A DNA stretch of 61,805 nt from a virus, in the IMG/VR virus record IMGVR_UViG_3300030099_004395, positions 1 to 61,805 of that record; one strand, given 5' to 3'. Both the position numbers and the translations under genes were made by a program. Below, piece by piece: positions 40,754 to 50,489 of the stretch. The stretch's first letter is position 1; the number at the start of each line of letters is the position of its first letter. The notes under the pieces are model-generated. The model worked only from the letters and a program-made list of their open reading frames with translations, had not been told where the DNA came from and searched no databases.

Positions 40754-43700
40754 ATGGGTAACGGAAACGATTGGGTGCCAGAAGGATTTGAATTAGTAGA
40801 AGATGAACCTACTAATGCCTCTTTTGAAATACCTGAAGGCTTTGAACTAGTAGAAGAAGAAGAAAAAGAAAAACCTATTACCGAAGGGGTAGCTCCAGCA
40901 GCTACTCAAGGCGAGCCAGAAGTGTCAGCAGAAGATATGGTGGCCAATGATATTAAAAATTTAGAAACAACCTTGTATGATGAGAAAGTAGTTGCCGCTG
41001 CCAATGCTGATGCAGCTGAGTTAGAAGCTGCTCAAAAAGCAGAGGAAGAATATGAAGGAAGTGCTAGAACAAAAAGAGTAAGAGATGAAAAACTACAAGA
41101 TTCTAAACAATACCAAAAAGCTTTAAAAGATGGAGGGTATGTAGACAAATCATTTGACTATAAGCATGTTGAAATAACTCAACCTGATGGAAGTATTAGA
41201 ACATACCCTTATTCTGAGGTAGCTGCTAACTATGGAGACGTAGATGAATATGTTAAAAGATGGCAAGGTAAAGCTAGAGTAGTAGATAACACACCTCAAG
41301 AAGTACAAGAAGAACAAGGCTTTGTTGATGGCAAAGATCAAGTAAGTAAAGAAACTCAAGCTAGAATAGAAAAAGAATCTGCTGATAGAAAAAAGAGAAT
41401 AGAAGAATTACAAAAGAAAAAAACATCAAGAGAAAATCAACTAAACAGTTTAGAAGCTAAGAAAAAATACAACGAAGAATATTTAGCCTCTAAAATACTA
41501 GATAAAGAAATTTCTAGAATAGACGAAACCTCTGACTATTTTAAAGAACACTTAGGTAAAAATATATATGAAAACTTAAGTGAAGCTATAGACGCAGAGA
41601 GCATGTTTGGTTTTGATGAAGACGAATTAATAGATATAATAGATAACAATAAAGATGAAGCTAAAAAATATTTAGATAAGTTTTTTAAAGGCGATAAAGA
41701 GTTTTACGAAAAATGGAAAAACTATTATAATAGTGATGGAGAAGATTATGATTTTAATTGGACTAAAAATTATTTAGGTGATAAGCTAGTAAAACAAAAT
41801 TTAAGAGACGCAAAAGGTAAGTATAATGAAATGTTTCATTATGAAAGAGAACACACTCCTGAACAGCGAAGAAGAATTAATGAGTTTCAATATGAGAATT
41901 TACTAGGTGTAGATGAAGTAGCAGAAGCTAGAAAAGCCCACAATGAAGAGTCACAAAGATTACAAGAGATAGGACAAGACTGGGTTGTTGATGAAAACAG
42001 AGGGCAAAAAATATACAGTAGAAAAGTAAATAAAGTTAGAGATAATTTTGGTTTATTACAGCGAGAAGATATAGCTGTAATGCATGATCTTTATGGTAAT
42101 GATACAGAAGGTAAGTACGCGGAAGGACAGTATGGTGTAGATACTCCCCTGTCAAGAGATGAGTTAAAAGCTTTGTCATTAAAAGCAGAAGAAAAAATTC
42201 AACAAACAAATACTCGTTTAGCTGAGGATTTTGCAACATACCAAAGGCAAGCTGACGAGTTAGAAGCAGACTTCGCACCTTATAGAGATAATATAAATGC
42301 GTCATTAGAAGTTATAAAAGAACTTGAAGCTAAAGGTATAAGTTCTACTTCTTCTAAAGAAGATATTGAAGCGTATAACGCTGCTATACAAAACGTGAAA
42401 GATCAACAAGCAGAAATGCTAACTTCAGGTCTTTATCAAAGAGAAGAAGATTTAGTTCAAACATATTCAGATCTAAAAGTTGCTAATGATAGATTAATGG
42501 CTCAAGCAGATTTAACTGGTGATTTAAGTTTAGCTGTAGATGCTTCGTTAAAAGATTATAGTAACATACACCGTATGGGATTACAACTTGAAATAGGATT
42601 TTTAGGTAGTGGCGCTATGATGCTAGGTAGTATTACAAAAGGTGTTGGTGATGCTATAGCTTGGGGTACTGATGTATTTACTGATGCAAGCGACGAAGAA
42701 GTTCAAGATCTTTACGATCAAGCTGACAAAATAAAAGGTGTAGCTACAAACTACAATGCTAGATTACAAAATGCTCTAAACAACGAGTATACTAGAAACA
42801 TTACAGTAGATGACGCTAGTTGGAGTACGTTAGATACTTATATGGGTCAAATGTTTGCTAACAACTCTCCTTCTATATTGACAACTTTAATGACTTTACC
42901 AATGGGTGGTCTTGGTGGTTTAAGTTCTGGAGCTGCTCGAGGTACATTAGCTTATAGAGCAGCAGCAATGAGAGCACAAATGCAGGCTGCAAGACTTTCA
43001 CAAGGTTTATTTTTTATGCAAGGCTACGGTGGTAAAATGGCGGACTTAGAAATTACTACATTAAACGCAGAGCAAAAAATAGCTGACTTAAATAAAATGA
43101 TTGCAGATTCTACTACAGAATACGAAAAGAAAGGTTATCAGCAACAACTAAATGAATTAAACAGACAAGTTAGTATACCACAGTGGCAAAGAACCACGTC
43201 AGCTATGATAGGTGGTTTATCTGATATGTACATGGAAAAGCTTGGATCTTTAAGCTATGTTAATAAGTTTACTAGAATAGCACCAATATCAGGAAGTAGT
43301 ACGTTTAAAAAAATGATGTATAGTGGTTTAAACACAGGTTTAAACTTAAGCAAGGAGATTGGTGAAGAAGTTGGTGTACAAATAATTAATAACGCTTCTG
43401 ACAATATATTTTTAGGTGAAGACAAAAGTTTATTAGACGGTATAAATGAAGACTTCTTAGTTAATACTGCTTTTACGTCATTAGCTATACAAGGCCCGGG
43501 TATGGGTGGTAATGCTTATAATATTATTAGAGATGAGGTTACTAACCAAGTTGATAGAAAAAAGACAATACAAAGACGTAACGAGTTATTTAGAATAGAA
43601 AATGAACTAGCTAATAATAGAACTAAATTAACTAAAAAAGAACAAAGAAAATTAGTTGATAGAAAAAGAGCTATTATAAGAGCAGAAGCGATGCAAGACG

Positions 43701-46700
43701 TTATGACAACTCAAAAGCTAGCTCGTATGAGTACGTCAGATAAAAAAGCTTTATTTGAGTTAAATAGAAAACGTAGAAAAGCTTACAACAATATAAGAGC
43801 AGAAGCAGCTAAAGGTTCTAGTAAAACTTCAAGAGATAGAAAAGATAGATTAGTATCTGAATATAAAAAGATAGATGAGCAAAGAAATAATTTGTTAAGT
43901 CAGGAAGCTAGAGCAAGAGAAGAAGCTTCAAAAGATAATTTTGATCCAGCACAACATGCATACAACTTAGGTTTAAATGATTTTTATACTGATGTTGTAG
44001 CTATGAATCAAGAGATGAAAGGTAATAAGTTAATACGTTTTAACTCTGAAAACAAACCTAACATAGAAAGTTTAACAAACCAATACGGTAAGGAAACTGC
44101 TGAAGCTATAATGAAATCTTACGAAGGTGGTAACAACGCTGCTAACGTTCCAGGTACCAATGATATTATTTTATTTCAAGATAATATAGATGTCAACATG
44201 CAGAATACTAAAATGCAAACTGAATCTGAAATAGCAGCTGTAGCACCTATGCATGAGTTATTACATATTCAAAATAGAAATGCTGGTGTTGTTAAAGATG
44301 GTGTTGTTGTTGAGCAAGCTAAAGTAGCTATTGAGCAACTTGATGCTTCGATGAAAACTAACTTAGACATTGGAAAAATTACTCAAGAACAATACGATAA
44401 CTTTGTTAAAAGAAAAGAAGGATATACTACTAAAGATGGTGTCAATGTTGAGGAGTTATTAAATTTATATGGAGACTTTGTAAACATTGGAGTGTTAACA
44501 CCTAGCAGTTTAAATGGTATGTATGGTATTAAAAATACTTTATCTGCGTTAGTTAATAAGTTTAATCCTACAAATCAAGCTTGGTTGTTTCCTATGCAGA
44601 CAGGTAAAGATGTATTTGGTTACTTACAAAGTTTTAGAAAGCAAGCTGAAAAAGGTAAAGTTGCTATAGATCAAGAGGAAGAAAAGAAAGAAGATGGTAT
44701 AGTAGAATCTTCTAACCTACAAGAAATGGCAAAAGATTTTGATATGTCTAAGCCATCTGGTAGAACTAGATTTTTAAATGAAAACTTAGCTAAAGATAAA
44801 GATGGTAATTTTGTAACTGATATTACCAAATCTAAACTAGGTCAAGATATAGGTGGTATAGTAGAAACTACTACTAGAAGACTTTATGATAAAGTACCTG
44901 CTGATCTCAGACAAGGCGTAACAAGAGATGACTTTAAAAATGATTTAACTACTTTAGCTAGTACACTAATTCAACAAGAGTTTGATCCTAGTAAACAAGA
45001 CTTAGATAAGTTCTTAAGTAATAGGTTAAATTTAAGAGCAAACAAGCTAGCAACAGATACATTTGGTCAAGAGTTTACAGATGATATTACAGAAGCAAGA
45101 GATATAGCTGCAGAAGAAACAGCTGATATAGTTAAAGATGATAATAAAAAAGTAAATCAATCTCAAAGAGGTATTAGACTAAAGAACAGATTACAGACAA
45201 ATGAAGAACAAGCTGAAACATTAAAGCAAGCTGTAGATCAAATAAAATCTGAAATAAATAATTTACCTATAGATCAATTAAATTTTAAAACACTAAAAGA
45301 TTTAGCTACAGATAAAGTTCAAGAACTTTTTGGTATAGTACCTAAACCAGGTAACCTAACTAAAGGTGATGTTGCTAACGCTCAAAACTTTATTAATAAA
45401 AATGTAGAAGCATTAATGACTATGCTACCTGAAGGAGCAACTCCAAGTGGTACTTCTACAGGTGTTCAAAAAGTTTTATTAGACAAGCTATATAGAAAAA
45501 CAGATAGAGCTGCAATGGCTAAAACAGGTAGTAAAGCTGGTTTACCTGTGCAACAAAAACGTAATGATATAACTCAAGCTGAGTTTAAAGAGATATTTGG
45601 TATAACACCAGCAGGAACACCTAATGTTAGTGATCGTAATACTAGTGCAAGGATAAAAGCTTTAGTTGCTCAGACAGAACGTATGTTAACTAATCAAGAG
45701 GTTAGAGCAGCGTTAGAAAAAGAAGGTCGAGATATTCCACAAGCTTTAGCAGAAGGAAAAGCTGAAGTAATGTTTTCTATAAGTTTAAATAATATAACAC
45801 CAGAGCAAAGAGAACTATATGATAAACTCTCTAATGCTAGATCTATAAACGATGTAGCTAAGATATTAAACTTAGGAGATGTTACGGTAAATGAAAAAAA
45901 CAGAGTAGCTAAGCAAATGGAAATATTAAAAGCTATAGTAGATCACAAGCTAAGTGTTAATGTTTTTAAAGCTGCTATGCCTGCTTCATCAGGTGCTGTT
46001 AGAATGAGAGTTGGTAAAGTACCAACATTAGATAAGTACTTAGCTGACAATAATATTAAAGGTGTACCCGGTGATGTTTGGTATAAGTTAACTAATGGTA
46101 AATTTGCTAAAGGTGTTTATAAGGGAAAAAATGCTAAAGGAGTAAAACAATTTGGACCTCCCGTAGATAGCGATGGTAATCCATTAACTAATTTAGTTGC
46201 TCAAAGAGGGAGGTTGTATTATGGTGTTACAGATCCAGCTTATATAGAAGCACTTGAAAAAACTAGAAATGATACTCAAAAACCAAAAAGAATAAGGGTT
46301 AAAGGTGTTATAACTCAAAAAGAGTTTAATGCTAATAGAGCTCAAAGCGATATGAACATGGATATACTAGAAGATGTAGCATTACAACTAGGTAATGCTG
46401 TTAAAGCTGGTATGAATCCTGCTATTGCCGCTTTGATTATAGCTCAAGGATATCAAGCTACAGCTGGTCTTATTAAGATAGCTGCTAGATTTGATAATGT
46501 TTCTGATGTTATGGAGTACGGTAAATCTAAGAAACAAAGAACAGGTGAGAAGTATAGAGAAGAACACAACCCACCCGCTTCTGTAATAGGTGCTACATTG
46601 ATAGGAGCTATTGTAAACAAAAACGTAGAAGAGATATTTCCATTTATTAGAAAGAATTATTCTCAAACACAATTGTCTAAAGCTGCTGATGAGATGTTAG

Positions 46701-49678
46701 ACATGGCTAAGCTAGATGCTACTATACCTACTGGTTATAGTATATTTAATAATCCTATAATAAGGTTAGCTGCCGCAGGGATAAACACTAATGTTATAAC
46801 AAATTTAATTAGTGGTAAGTCAATGATGGCTGATTATGGTTTAGATGTACCTAATAATTTAAAGAATAATACAGCTGTTGTAGAGTTACAAAACAAATTA
46901 GTAGCAGAAGTAGAAAATGGTAAGTCAATAGAAGATGCTAAAGCTGAGCTAGATGCTTTCTTACCTTTAGCCCCTGACATGCAAGAGTCTGCTAATGAAA
47001 ATGTTCCTTTACTTAATGAATCTAAAGTGTTAAATGTTAATGACAACATGACACCTGATGAATTACTTAGTAAAGCAGCTACTATAGATGAAGCACTACG
47101 TTTAGCTAGAAAAGATAAAAAGAAAATTAAAAAGATCCGAGTGTTTGATTTTGACGACACGTTAGCTAGAACTAATAGTATAGTTTATTATACTAAAAAA
47201 GATGGATCTCAAGGTGAATTAACAGCTGAACAATTTGCTAGTGATGGAGCTAGGCTTGTACAAGAAGGAGCTGTAATGGATTTTTCAGATTTTAATATAG
47301 TAAGAGATGGGTCTCGTGGCCCATTGTTTAAGGTAGCTCAAACAATAAGAGATGCTAGAGGTAATGAAGATCTTTATGTATTAACAGCTAGAGCACCACA
47401 AGCTCAACAAGCTATATACGAGTTTTTAAAAGCTGAAGGTTTAGAGTTTAAAATAGAAAACATAGTTGGCTTAGGTAATTCATCTGGTGAGGCAAAAGCT
47501 AATTGGATAATAGATAAAGCAGCAGAAGGTTTTAATGATTTTTATTTTGCAGACGACGCTTATCAAAACGTTAAAGCTGTTCAAGATGCTTTAAGTGTTA
47601 TTGATGTTAAGTCAAAAGTTCAACAAGCTATTTTAAATGAAAGTAAAAATCTAAACAATGACTTTAATAAAATACTAGAAGAAAGATCTGGTATAGGTAG
47701 AGAAAAAACATATTCTAGATCTAAGGCTCAAGTTGTAGGTAAAAGAGTTGGTGGTTTTAAATTTTTTATACCTTACTCAGCAGAAGACTTTCAAGGTCTT
47801 ATTTATAAAACATTGTCTAAAGGTAAGCTTGGTGAAGAACAAATGGCTTGGTATAAAAAGAACTTGTTAGATCCATATGCTAGAGCTATGGAAAACTTGT
47901 CTAAAGCTAGACTACAATTAATGCAAGACTTTAATACTTTAAAAAAGAAACTAAATGTACCTGCTAACTTAAAAAAGATTAATGAGTCTGGTTTTACAAA
48001 CGAACAAGCTGTAAGAGTTTACTTATGGAATGAGACTGGTAAAGATGTACCTGGTTTATCTCAAAAAGATTTAAAAGAATTATTAGATATAGTAAATAAT
48101 AATCCTACTTTAAAAACTTTTGCAGATCAAATACTTAAAATAACTAAAGGTGATGGTTATTCTAACCCTGGTGAAAGCTGGTTAGCAGGTACTATAACAA
48201 CAGATCTTATAGATGTTATAAACGATGTTAAGAGACCTAAGTATCTAGCTGAATGGCAACAAAATTCTGATATAATATTTAGTGAACAGAACTTAAATAA
48301 GTTAGAAGCTATATATGGACCTAAGTATAGAGAAGCAATGGAGAACATGCTTAGTAGAATGAGGTCGGGTAAAAATAGATCTTTCACTGGTAGTAGACTA
48401 AGCAATAGAGTATTAGATTATATTAATGCTTCAAATGGAGCTATAATGTTTTTTAATATGAGATCTGCTATACTTCAAACTATATCTAGTGTAAACTTTA
48501 TGAATTGGAGTTTTAATAATCCTTTAAAAGCAGGCCAAGCTTTTGCTAATCAACCTCAGTACTGGAAAGACTTTATGGAGTTAATGAACTCTGACTTTCT
48601 TAAAGACAGACGTAATGGACTACGTATAAATATATCTGAGAGTGAAATAGCTGATGCTGCTAAAACTTCAGGTAATAAAGCCAAAGCTGTTTTAAATTAT
48701 ATACTTGAAAAAGGTTTCTTACCTACACAGTTTGCTGATAGCTTTGCAATAGCTACAGGTGGTGCTACATTTTATCGTAACAGAATAAATGATTTAATGA
48801 AGAACGAAGGCATGTCTGAATCTGAAGCTAAGGTAATAGCAATGAGAGAGTTTAGAGAGATATCAGAAGAGTCTCAACAGTCTAGTAGACCTGATAAAAT
48901 TTCACAACAACAATCAAGTGATTTAGGTAGATTAATATTAATGTTTGCTAACACGCCAATGCAATATGCTCGTATACAAAAAAGAGCATTTCAAGATTTA
49001 ATAAACGGTAGAGGAGATGCTAAGTCTAATGTAAGTAAAATAATATACTACAGTGTTGTTCAAAACTTAATATTTAATGCGTTGCAACAAGCTTTATTTG
49101 CTATAGGTTTTGGCGATGATGATGAAGAGGATAAAGAAAAAGAAAAGTATTTTGACACTGCAAATGGTATGGCTGATTCGTTCTTAAGAGGTTTAGGTAT
49201 AGCTGGAGCATCTGTATCTGTTGTTAAAAACTTCTTGTTAGATATATACGAAAGATCTGGTAGATCAAGACCAGAATATGTAGATAGTGTTTGGAAGTTA
49301 ATGCAGTTCTCTCCACCTATAAGCTCAAAGATATCTAAAATTAGACAAGCGTTATGGCAGTTTAATAGCAAGAAAAGAAGAGAACAGATATCAGAGATGG
49401 GACCTTTTAATATAGACAACCCAGCTTATGAAGCTAGCGCTAAAGTTATATCAGCTACAACAAACGTACCTTTAGATAGAGTTTTACAAAAGTATGATAA
49501 TATTAGTCAAGCTATGGCAGAAGAAACAGAGTGGTGGCAAACTGTAGCGATGTTAGCTGGTTGGCCATCTTGGCAGTTAGGAGTTGAAGATCAAGACACT
49601 GTTAAGACTACTGGAAAGTCAAAGTCAAAAGTTAAAACTAGAAAAAGAAAAATAAGAAAACGTAAACCAAAACGTTAG
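40754..49678 (+). CDS. Giant polyvalent-type internal virion protein with HExxH and HAD motifs, 2974 aa
   Basis: Modular. The first 600 or so residues are charged helix. Hydrophobic/Gly-rich stretches follow (about 620-760). HELLH at 1167-1171 is a zincin-type HExxH (followed by an NRNAGV turn). VFDFDDTL at 2130-2137 is the HAD motif I, with YVLTARA and FYFADD further on. From about 2550 a long helical C-terminal domain resembles the C-terminal region of large polyvalent proteins (type LPD38). Such proteins are packaged and injected with DNA and carry several effector domains. Here the peptidase and phosphatase activities are inferred from motifs only. It ends the rightward block. Confidence 0.75.
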   Translation: MGNGNDWVPEGFELVEDEPTNASFEIPEGFELVEEEEKEKPITEGVAPAATQGEPEVSAEDMVANDIKNLETTLYDEKVVAAANADAAELEAAQKAEEEYEGSARTKRVRDEKLQDSKQYQKALKDGGYVDKSFDYKHVEITQPDGSIRTYPYSEVAANYGDVDEYVKRWQGKARVVDNTPQEVQEEQGFVDGKDQVSKETQARIEKESADRKKRIEELQKKKTSRENQLNSLEAKKKYNEEYLASKILDKEISRIDETSDYFKEHLGKNIYENLSEAIDAESMFGFDEDELIDIIDNNKDEAKKYLDKFFKGDKEFYEKWKNYYNSDGEDYDFNWTKNYLGDKLVKQNLRDAKGKYNEMFHYEREHTPEQRRRINEFQYENLLGVDEVAEARKAHNEESQRLQEIGQDWVVDENRGQKIYSRKVNKVRDNFGLLQREDIAVMHDLYGNDTEGKYAEGQYGVDTPLSRDELKALSLKAEEKIQQTNTRLAEDFATYQRQADELEADFAPYRDNINASLEVIKELEAKGISSTSSKEDIEAYNAAIQNVKDQQAEMLTSGLYQREEDLVQTYSDLKVANDRLMAQADLTGDLSLAVDASLKDYSNIHRMGLQLEIGFLGSGAMMLGSITKGVGDAIAWGTDVFTDASDEEVQDLYDQADKIKGVATNYNARLQNALNNEYTRNITVDDASWSTLDTYMGQMFANNSPSILTTLMTLPMGGLGGLSSGAARGTLAYRAAAMRAQMQAARLSQGLFFMQGYGGKMADLEITTLNAEQKIADLNKMIADSTTEYEKKGYQQQLNELNRQVSIPQWQRTTSAMIGGLSDMYMEKLGSLSYVNKFTRIAPISGSSTFKKMMYSGLNTGLNLSKEIGEEVGVQIINNASDNIFLGEDKSLLDGINEDFLVNTAFTSLAIQGPGMGGNAYNIIRDEVTNQVDRKKTIQRRNELFRIENELANNRTKLTKKEQRKLVDRKRAIIRAEAMQDVMTTQKLARMSTSDKKALFELNRKRRKAYNNIRAEAAKGSSKTSRDRKDRLVSEYKKIDEQRNNLLSQEARAREEASKDNFDPAQHAYNLGLNDFYTDVVAMNQEMKGNKLIRFNSENKPNIESLTNQYGKETAEAIMKSYEGGNNAANVPGTNDIILFQDNIDVNMQNTKMQTESEIAAVAPMHELLHIQNRNAGVVKDGVVVEQAKVAIEQLDASMKTNLDIGKITQEQYDNFVKRKEGYTTKDGVNVEELLNLYGDFVNIGVLTPSSLNGMYGIKNTLSALVNKFNPTNQAWLFPMQTGKDVFGYLQSFRKQAEKGKVAIDQEEEKKEDGIVESSNLQEMAKDFDMSKPSGRTRFLNENLAKDKDGNFVTDITKSKLGQDIGGIVETTTRRLYDKVPADLRQGVTRDDFKNDLTTLASTLIQQEFDPSKQDLDKFLSNRLNLRANKLATDTFGQEFTDDITEARDIAAEETADIVKDDNKKVNQSQRGIRLKNRLQTNEEQAETLKQAVDQIKSEINNLPIDQLNFKTLKDLATDKVQELFGIVPKPGNLTKGDVANAQNFINKNVEALMTMLPEGATPSGTSTGVQKVLLDKLYRKTDRAAMAKTGSKAGLPVQQKRNDITQAEFKEIFGITPAGTPNVSDRNTSARIKALVAQTERMLTNQEVRAALEKEGRDIPQALAEGKAEVMFSISLNNITPEQRELYDKLSNARSINDVAKILNLGDVTVNEKNRVAKQMEILKAIVDHKLSVNVFKAAMPASSGAVRMRVGKVPTLDKYLADNNIKGVPGDVWYKLTNGKFAKGVYKGKNAKGVKQFGPPVDSDGNPLTNLVAQRGRLYYGVTDPAYIEALEKTRNDTQKPKRIRVKGVITQKEFNANRAQSDMNMDILEDVALQLGNAVKAGMNPAIAALIIAQGYQATAGLIKIAARFDNVSDVMEYGKSKKQRTGEKYREEHNPPASVIGATLIGAIVNKNVEEIFPFIRKNYSQTQLSKAADEMLDMAKLDATIPTGYSIFNNPIIRLAAAGINTNVITNLISGKSMMADYGLDVPNNLKNNTAVVELQNKLVAEVENGKSIEDAKAELDAFLPLAPDMQESANENVPLLNESKVLNVNDNMTPDELLSKAATIDEALRLARKDKKKIKKIRVFDFDDTLARTNSIVYYTKKDGSQGELTAEQFASDGARLVQEGAVMDFSDFNIVRDGSRGPLFKVAQTIRDARGNEDLYVLTARAPQAQQAIYEFLKAEGLEFKIENIVGLGNSSGEAKANWIIDKAAEGFNDFYFADDAYQNVKAVQDALSVIDVKSKVQQAILNESKNLNNDFNKILEERSGIGREKTYSRSKAQVVGKRVGGFKFFIPYSAEDFQGLIYKTLSKGKLGEEQMAWYKKNLLDPYARAMENLSKARLQLMQDFNTLKKKLNVPANLKKINESGFTNEQAVRVYLWNETGKDVPGLSQKDLKELLDIVNNNPTLKTFADQILKITKGDGYSNPGESWLAGTITTDLIDVINDVKRPKYLAEWQQNSDIIFSEQNLNKLEAIYGPKYREAMENMLSRMRSGKNRSFTGSRLSNRVLDYINASNGAIMFFNMRSAILQTISSVNFMNWSFNNPLKAGQAFANQPQYWKDFMELMNSDFLKDRRNGLRINISESEIADAAKTSGNKAKAVLNYILEKGFLPTQFADSFAIATGGATFYRNRINDLMKNEGMSESEAKVIAMREFREISEESQQSSRPDKISQQQSSDLGRLILMFANTPMQYARIQKRAFQDLINGRGDAKSNVSKIIYYSVVQNLIFNALQQALFAIGFGDDDEEDKEKEKYFDTANGMADSFLRGLGIAGASVSVVKNFLLDIYERSGRSRPEYVDSVWKLMQFSPPISSKISKIRQALWQFNSKKRREQISEMGPFNIDNPAYEASAKVISATTNVPLDRVLQKYDNISQAMAEETEWWQTVAMLAGWPSWQLGVEDQDTVKTTGKSKSKVKTRKRKIRKRKPKR

Positions 49679-49720
49679 GAACAAAAAAAATGGGCACCAT
49701 ACCCAAAGTTCCTGTAACCA

Positions 49721-49748
49721 AAAAGGGAGGCCGCAAGACCTCCCTTTT
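49721..49748. terminator. Bidirectional terminator between convergent arms
   Basis: AAAAGGGAGG, 8-nt loop, CCTCCCTTTT: a 10-bp stem with A-tract on one side and T-tract on the other, so it can stop both strands. It lies between the end of the rightward block (49678) and the leftward genes (49823). Confidence 0.9.
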
Positions 49749-49822
49749 ATTATTTAGCAGCTACAATAGCCGTTACAAAATGGACACATAATTTTAAGTT
49801 TTAAGTTATTATAATTATAGAT

Positions 49823-50182
49823 TTAACTAACAATTGCCTCTACATTCCATATAAAAATTATTTGAGGAATAGATAAATCTACTGTAGGTCTATATGACAC
49901 TCCTGGTGCTTGAAGGTTTCTAATAGTATCATCTAATCTTTGTCTTTCTATACTTAACTCTGCTGAAGGTAGTGGATTTGTAGAAGGAGCAAATATATTG
50001 TCTGAAAGATAAATATTTATCTCTAGCTTTCTATCTTCAGGTAAAATATATCTTACTGAAAGTGCACCTAAAGTGGTATCTGCTATAACTGATCCTACTC
50101 TATTAGTGTTGATAACAAATGATTTACCAAGCAGAAACGAGTCACTCCAAACAGTATTTGGTTCTAATTTTATAAATCCCAT
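49823..50182 (-). CDS. Hypothetical beta-rich protein, 119 aa
   Basis: MGFIKLEPNTVWSDSFLLGK..., beta-prone, Pro/Ser-rich, no Cys, no motif. Last gene of the leftward operon, overlapping its neighbour by one base, with the terminator just beyond. It could be a structural accessory, but nothing proves it. Confidence 0.65.
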   Translation of the reverse strand: MGFIKLEPNTVWSDSFLLGKSFVINTNRVGSVIADTTLGALSVRYILPEDRKLEINIYLSDNIFAPSTNPLPSAELSIERQRLDDTIRNLQAPGVSYRPTVDLSIPQIIFIWNVEAIVS

Positions 50183-50487
50183 TAGCTTAAGTTATAAGTT
50201 GTTAATATATAAATAGGTACTGAAGGATCAAATAAATTACTACCTTCTGTTATGTTACTTAAAAAATCCCAAAGCTCTTTTGCAATTGTTACGTTATCTG
50301 CAAGTGTTTGGTTTTGAGTTATTATCTCTGAATACTTTTCAATAGTTCCTCCAGTGCGATAATAAATACGCACTCTGTAAGCAGCAGGTGGTCCAACAGC
50401 TTGCTGGAAAACTTCAACTGAATATACTTCAGTTGTGTTTATCATTCCGACCCCAAAATCAGTTTTTATTCCTATTATTTCGCTCAT
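50182..50487 (-). CDS. Hypothetical protein, 101 aa
   Basis: MSEIIGIKTDFGVGMINTTE..., beta-rich N-terminus with a YRVRIYYRTGGTIEKYSEII segment and a helical end. Ends one base into the next gene. Unrecognised; starts 3 nt after the ribonucleotide reductase stop. Confidence 0.65.
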   Translation of the reverse strand: MSEIIGIKTDFGVGMINTTEVYSVEVFQQAVGPPAAYRVRIYYRTGGTIEKYSEIITQNQTLADNVTIAKELWDFLSNITEGSNLFDPSVPIYILTTYNLS

Positions 50488-50489
50488 AA

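Noticed and set aside
40754-49678. CRISPR array or tandem DNA repeats in the long genes
   Set aside because: No regularly spaced direct repeats of CRISPR length were seen by eye here or elsewhere in the window.
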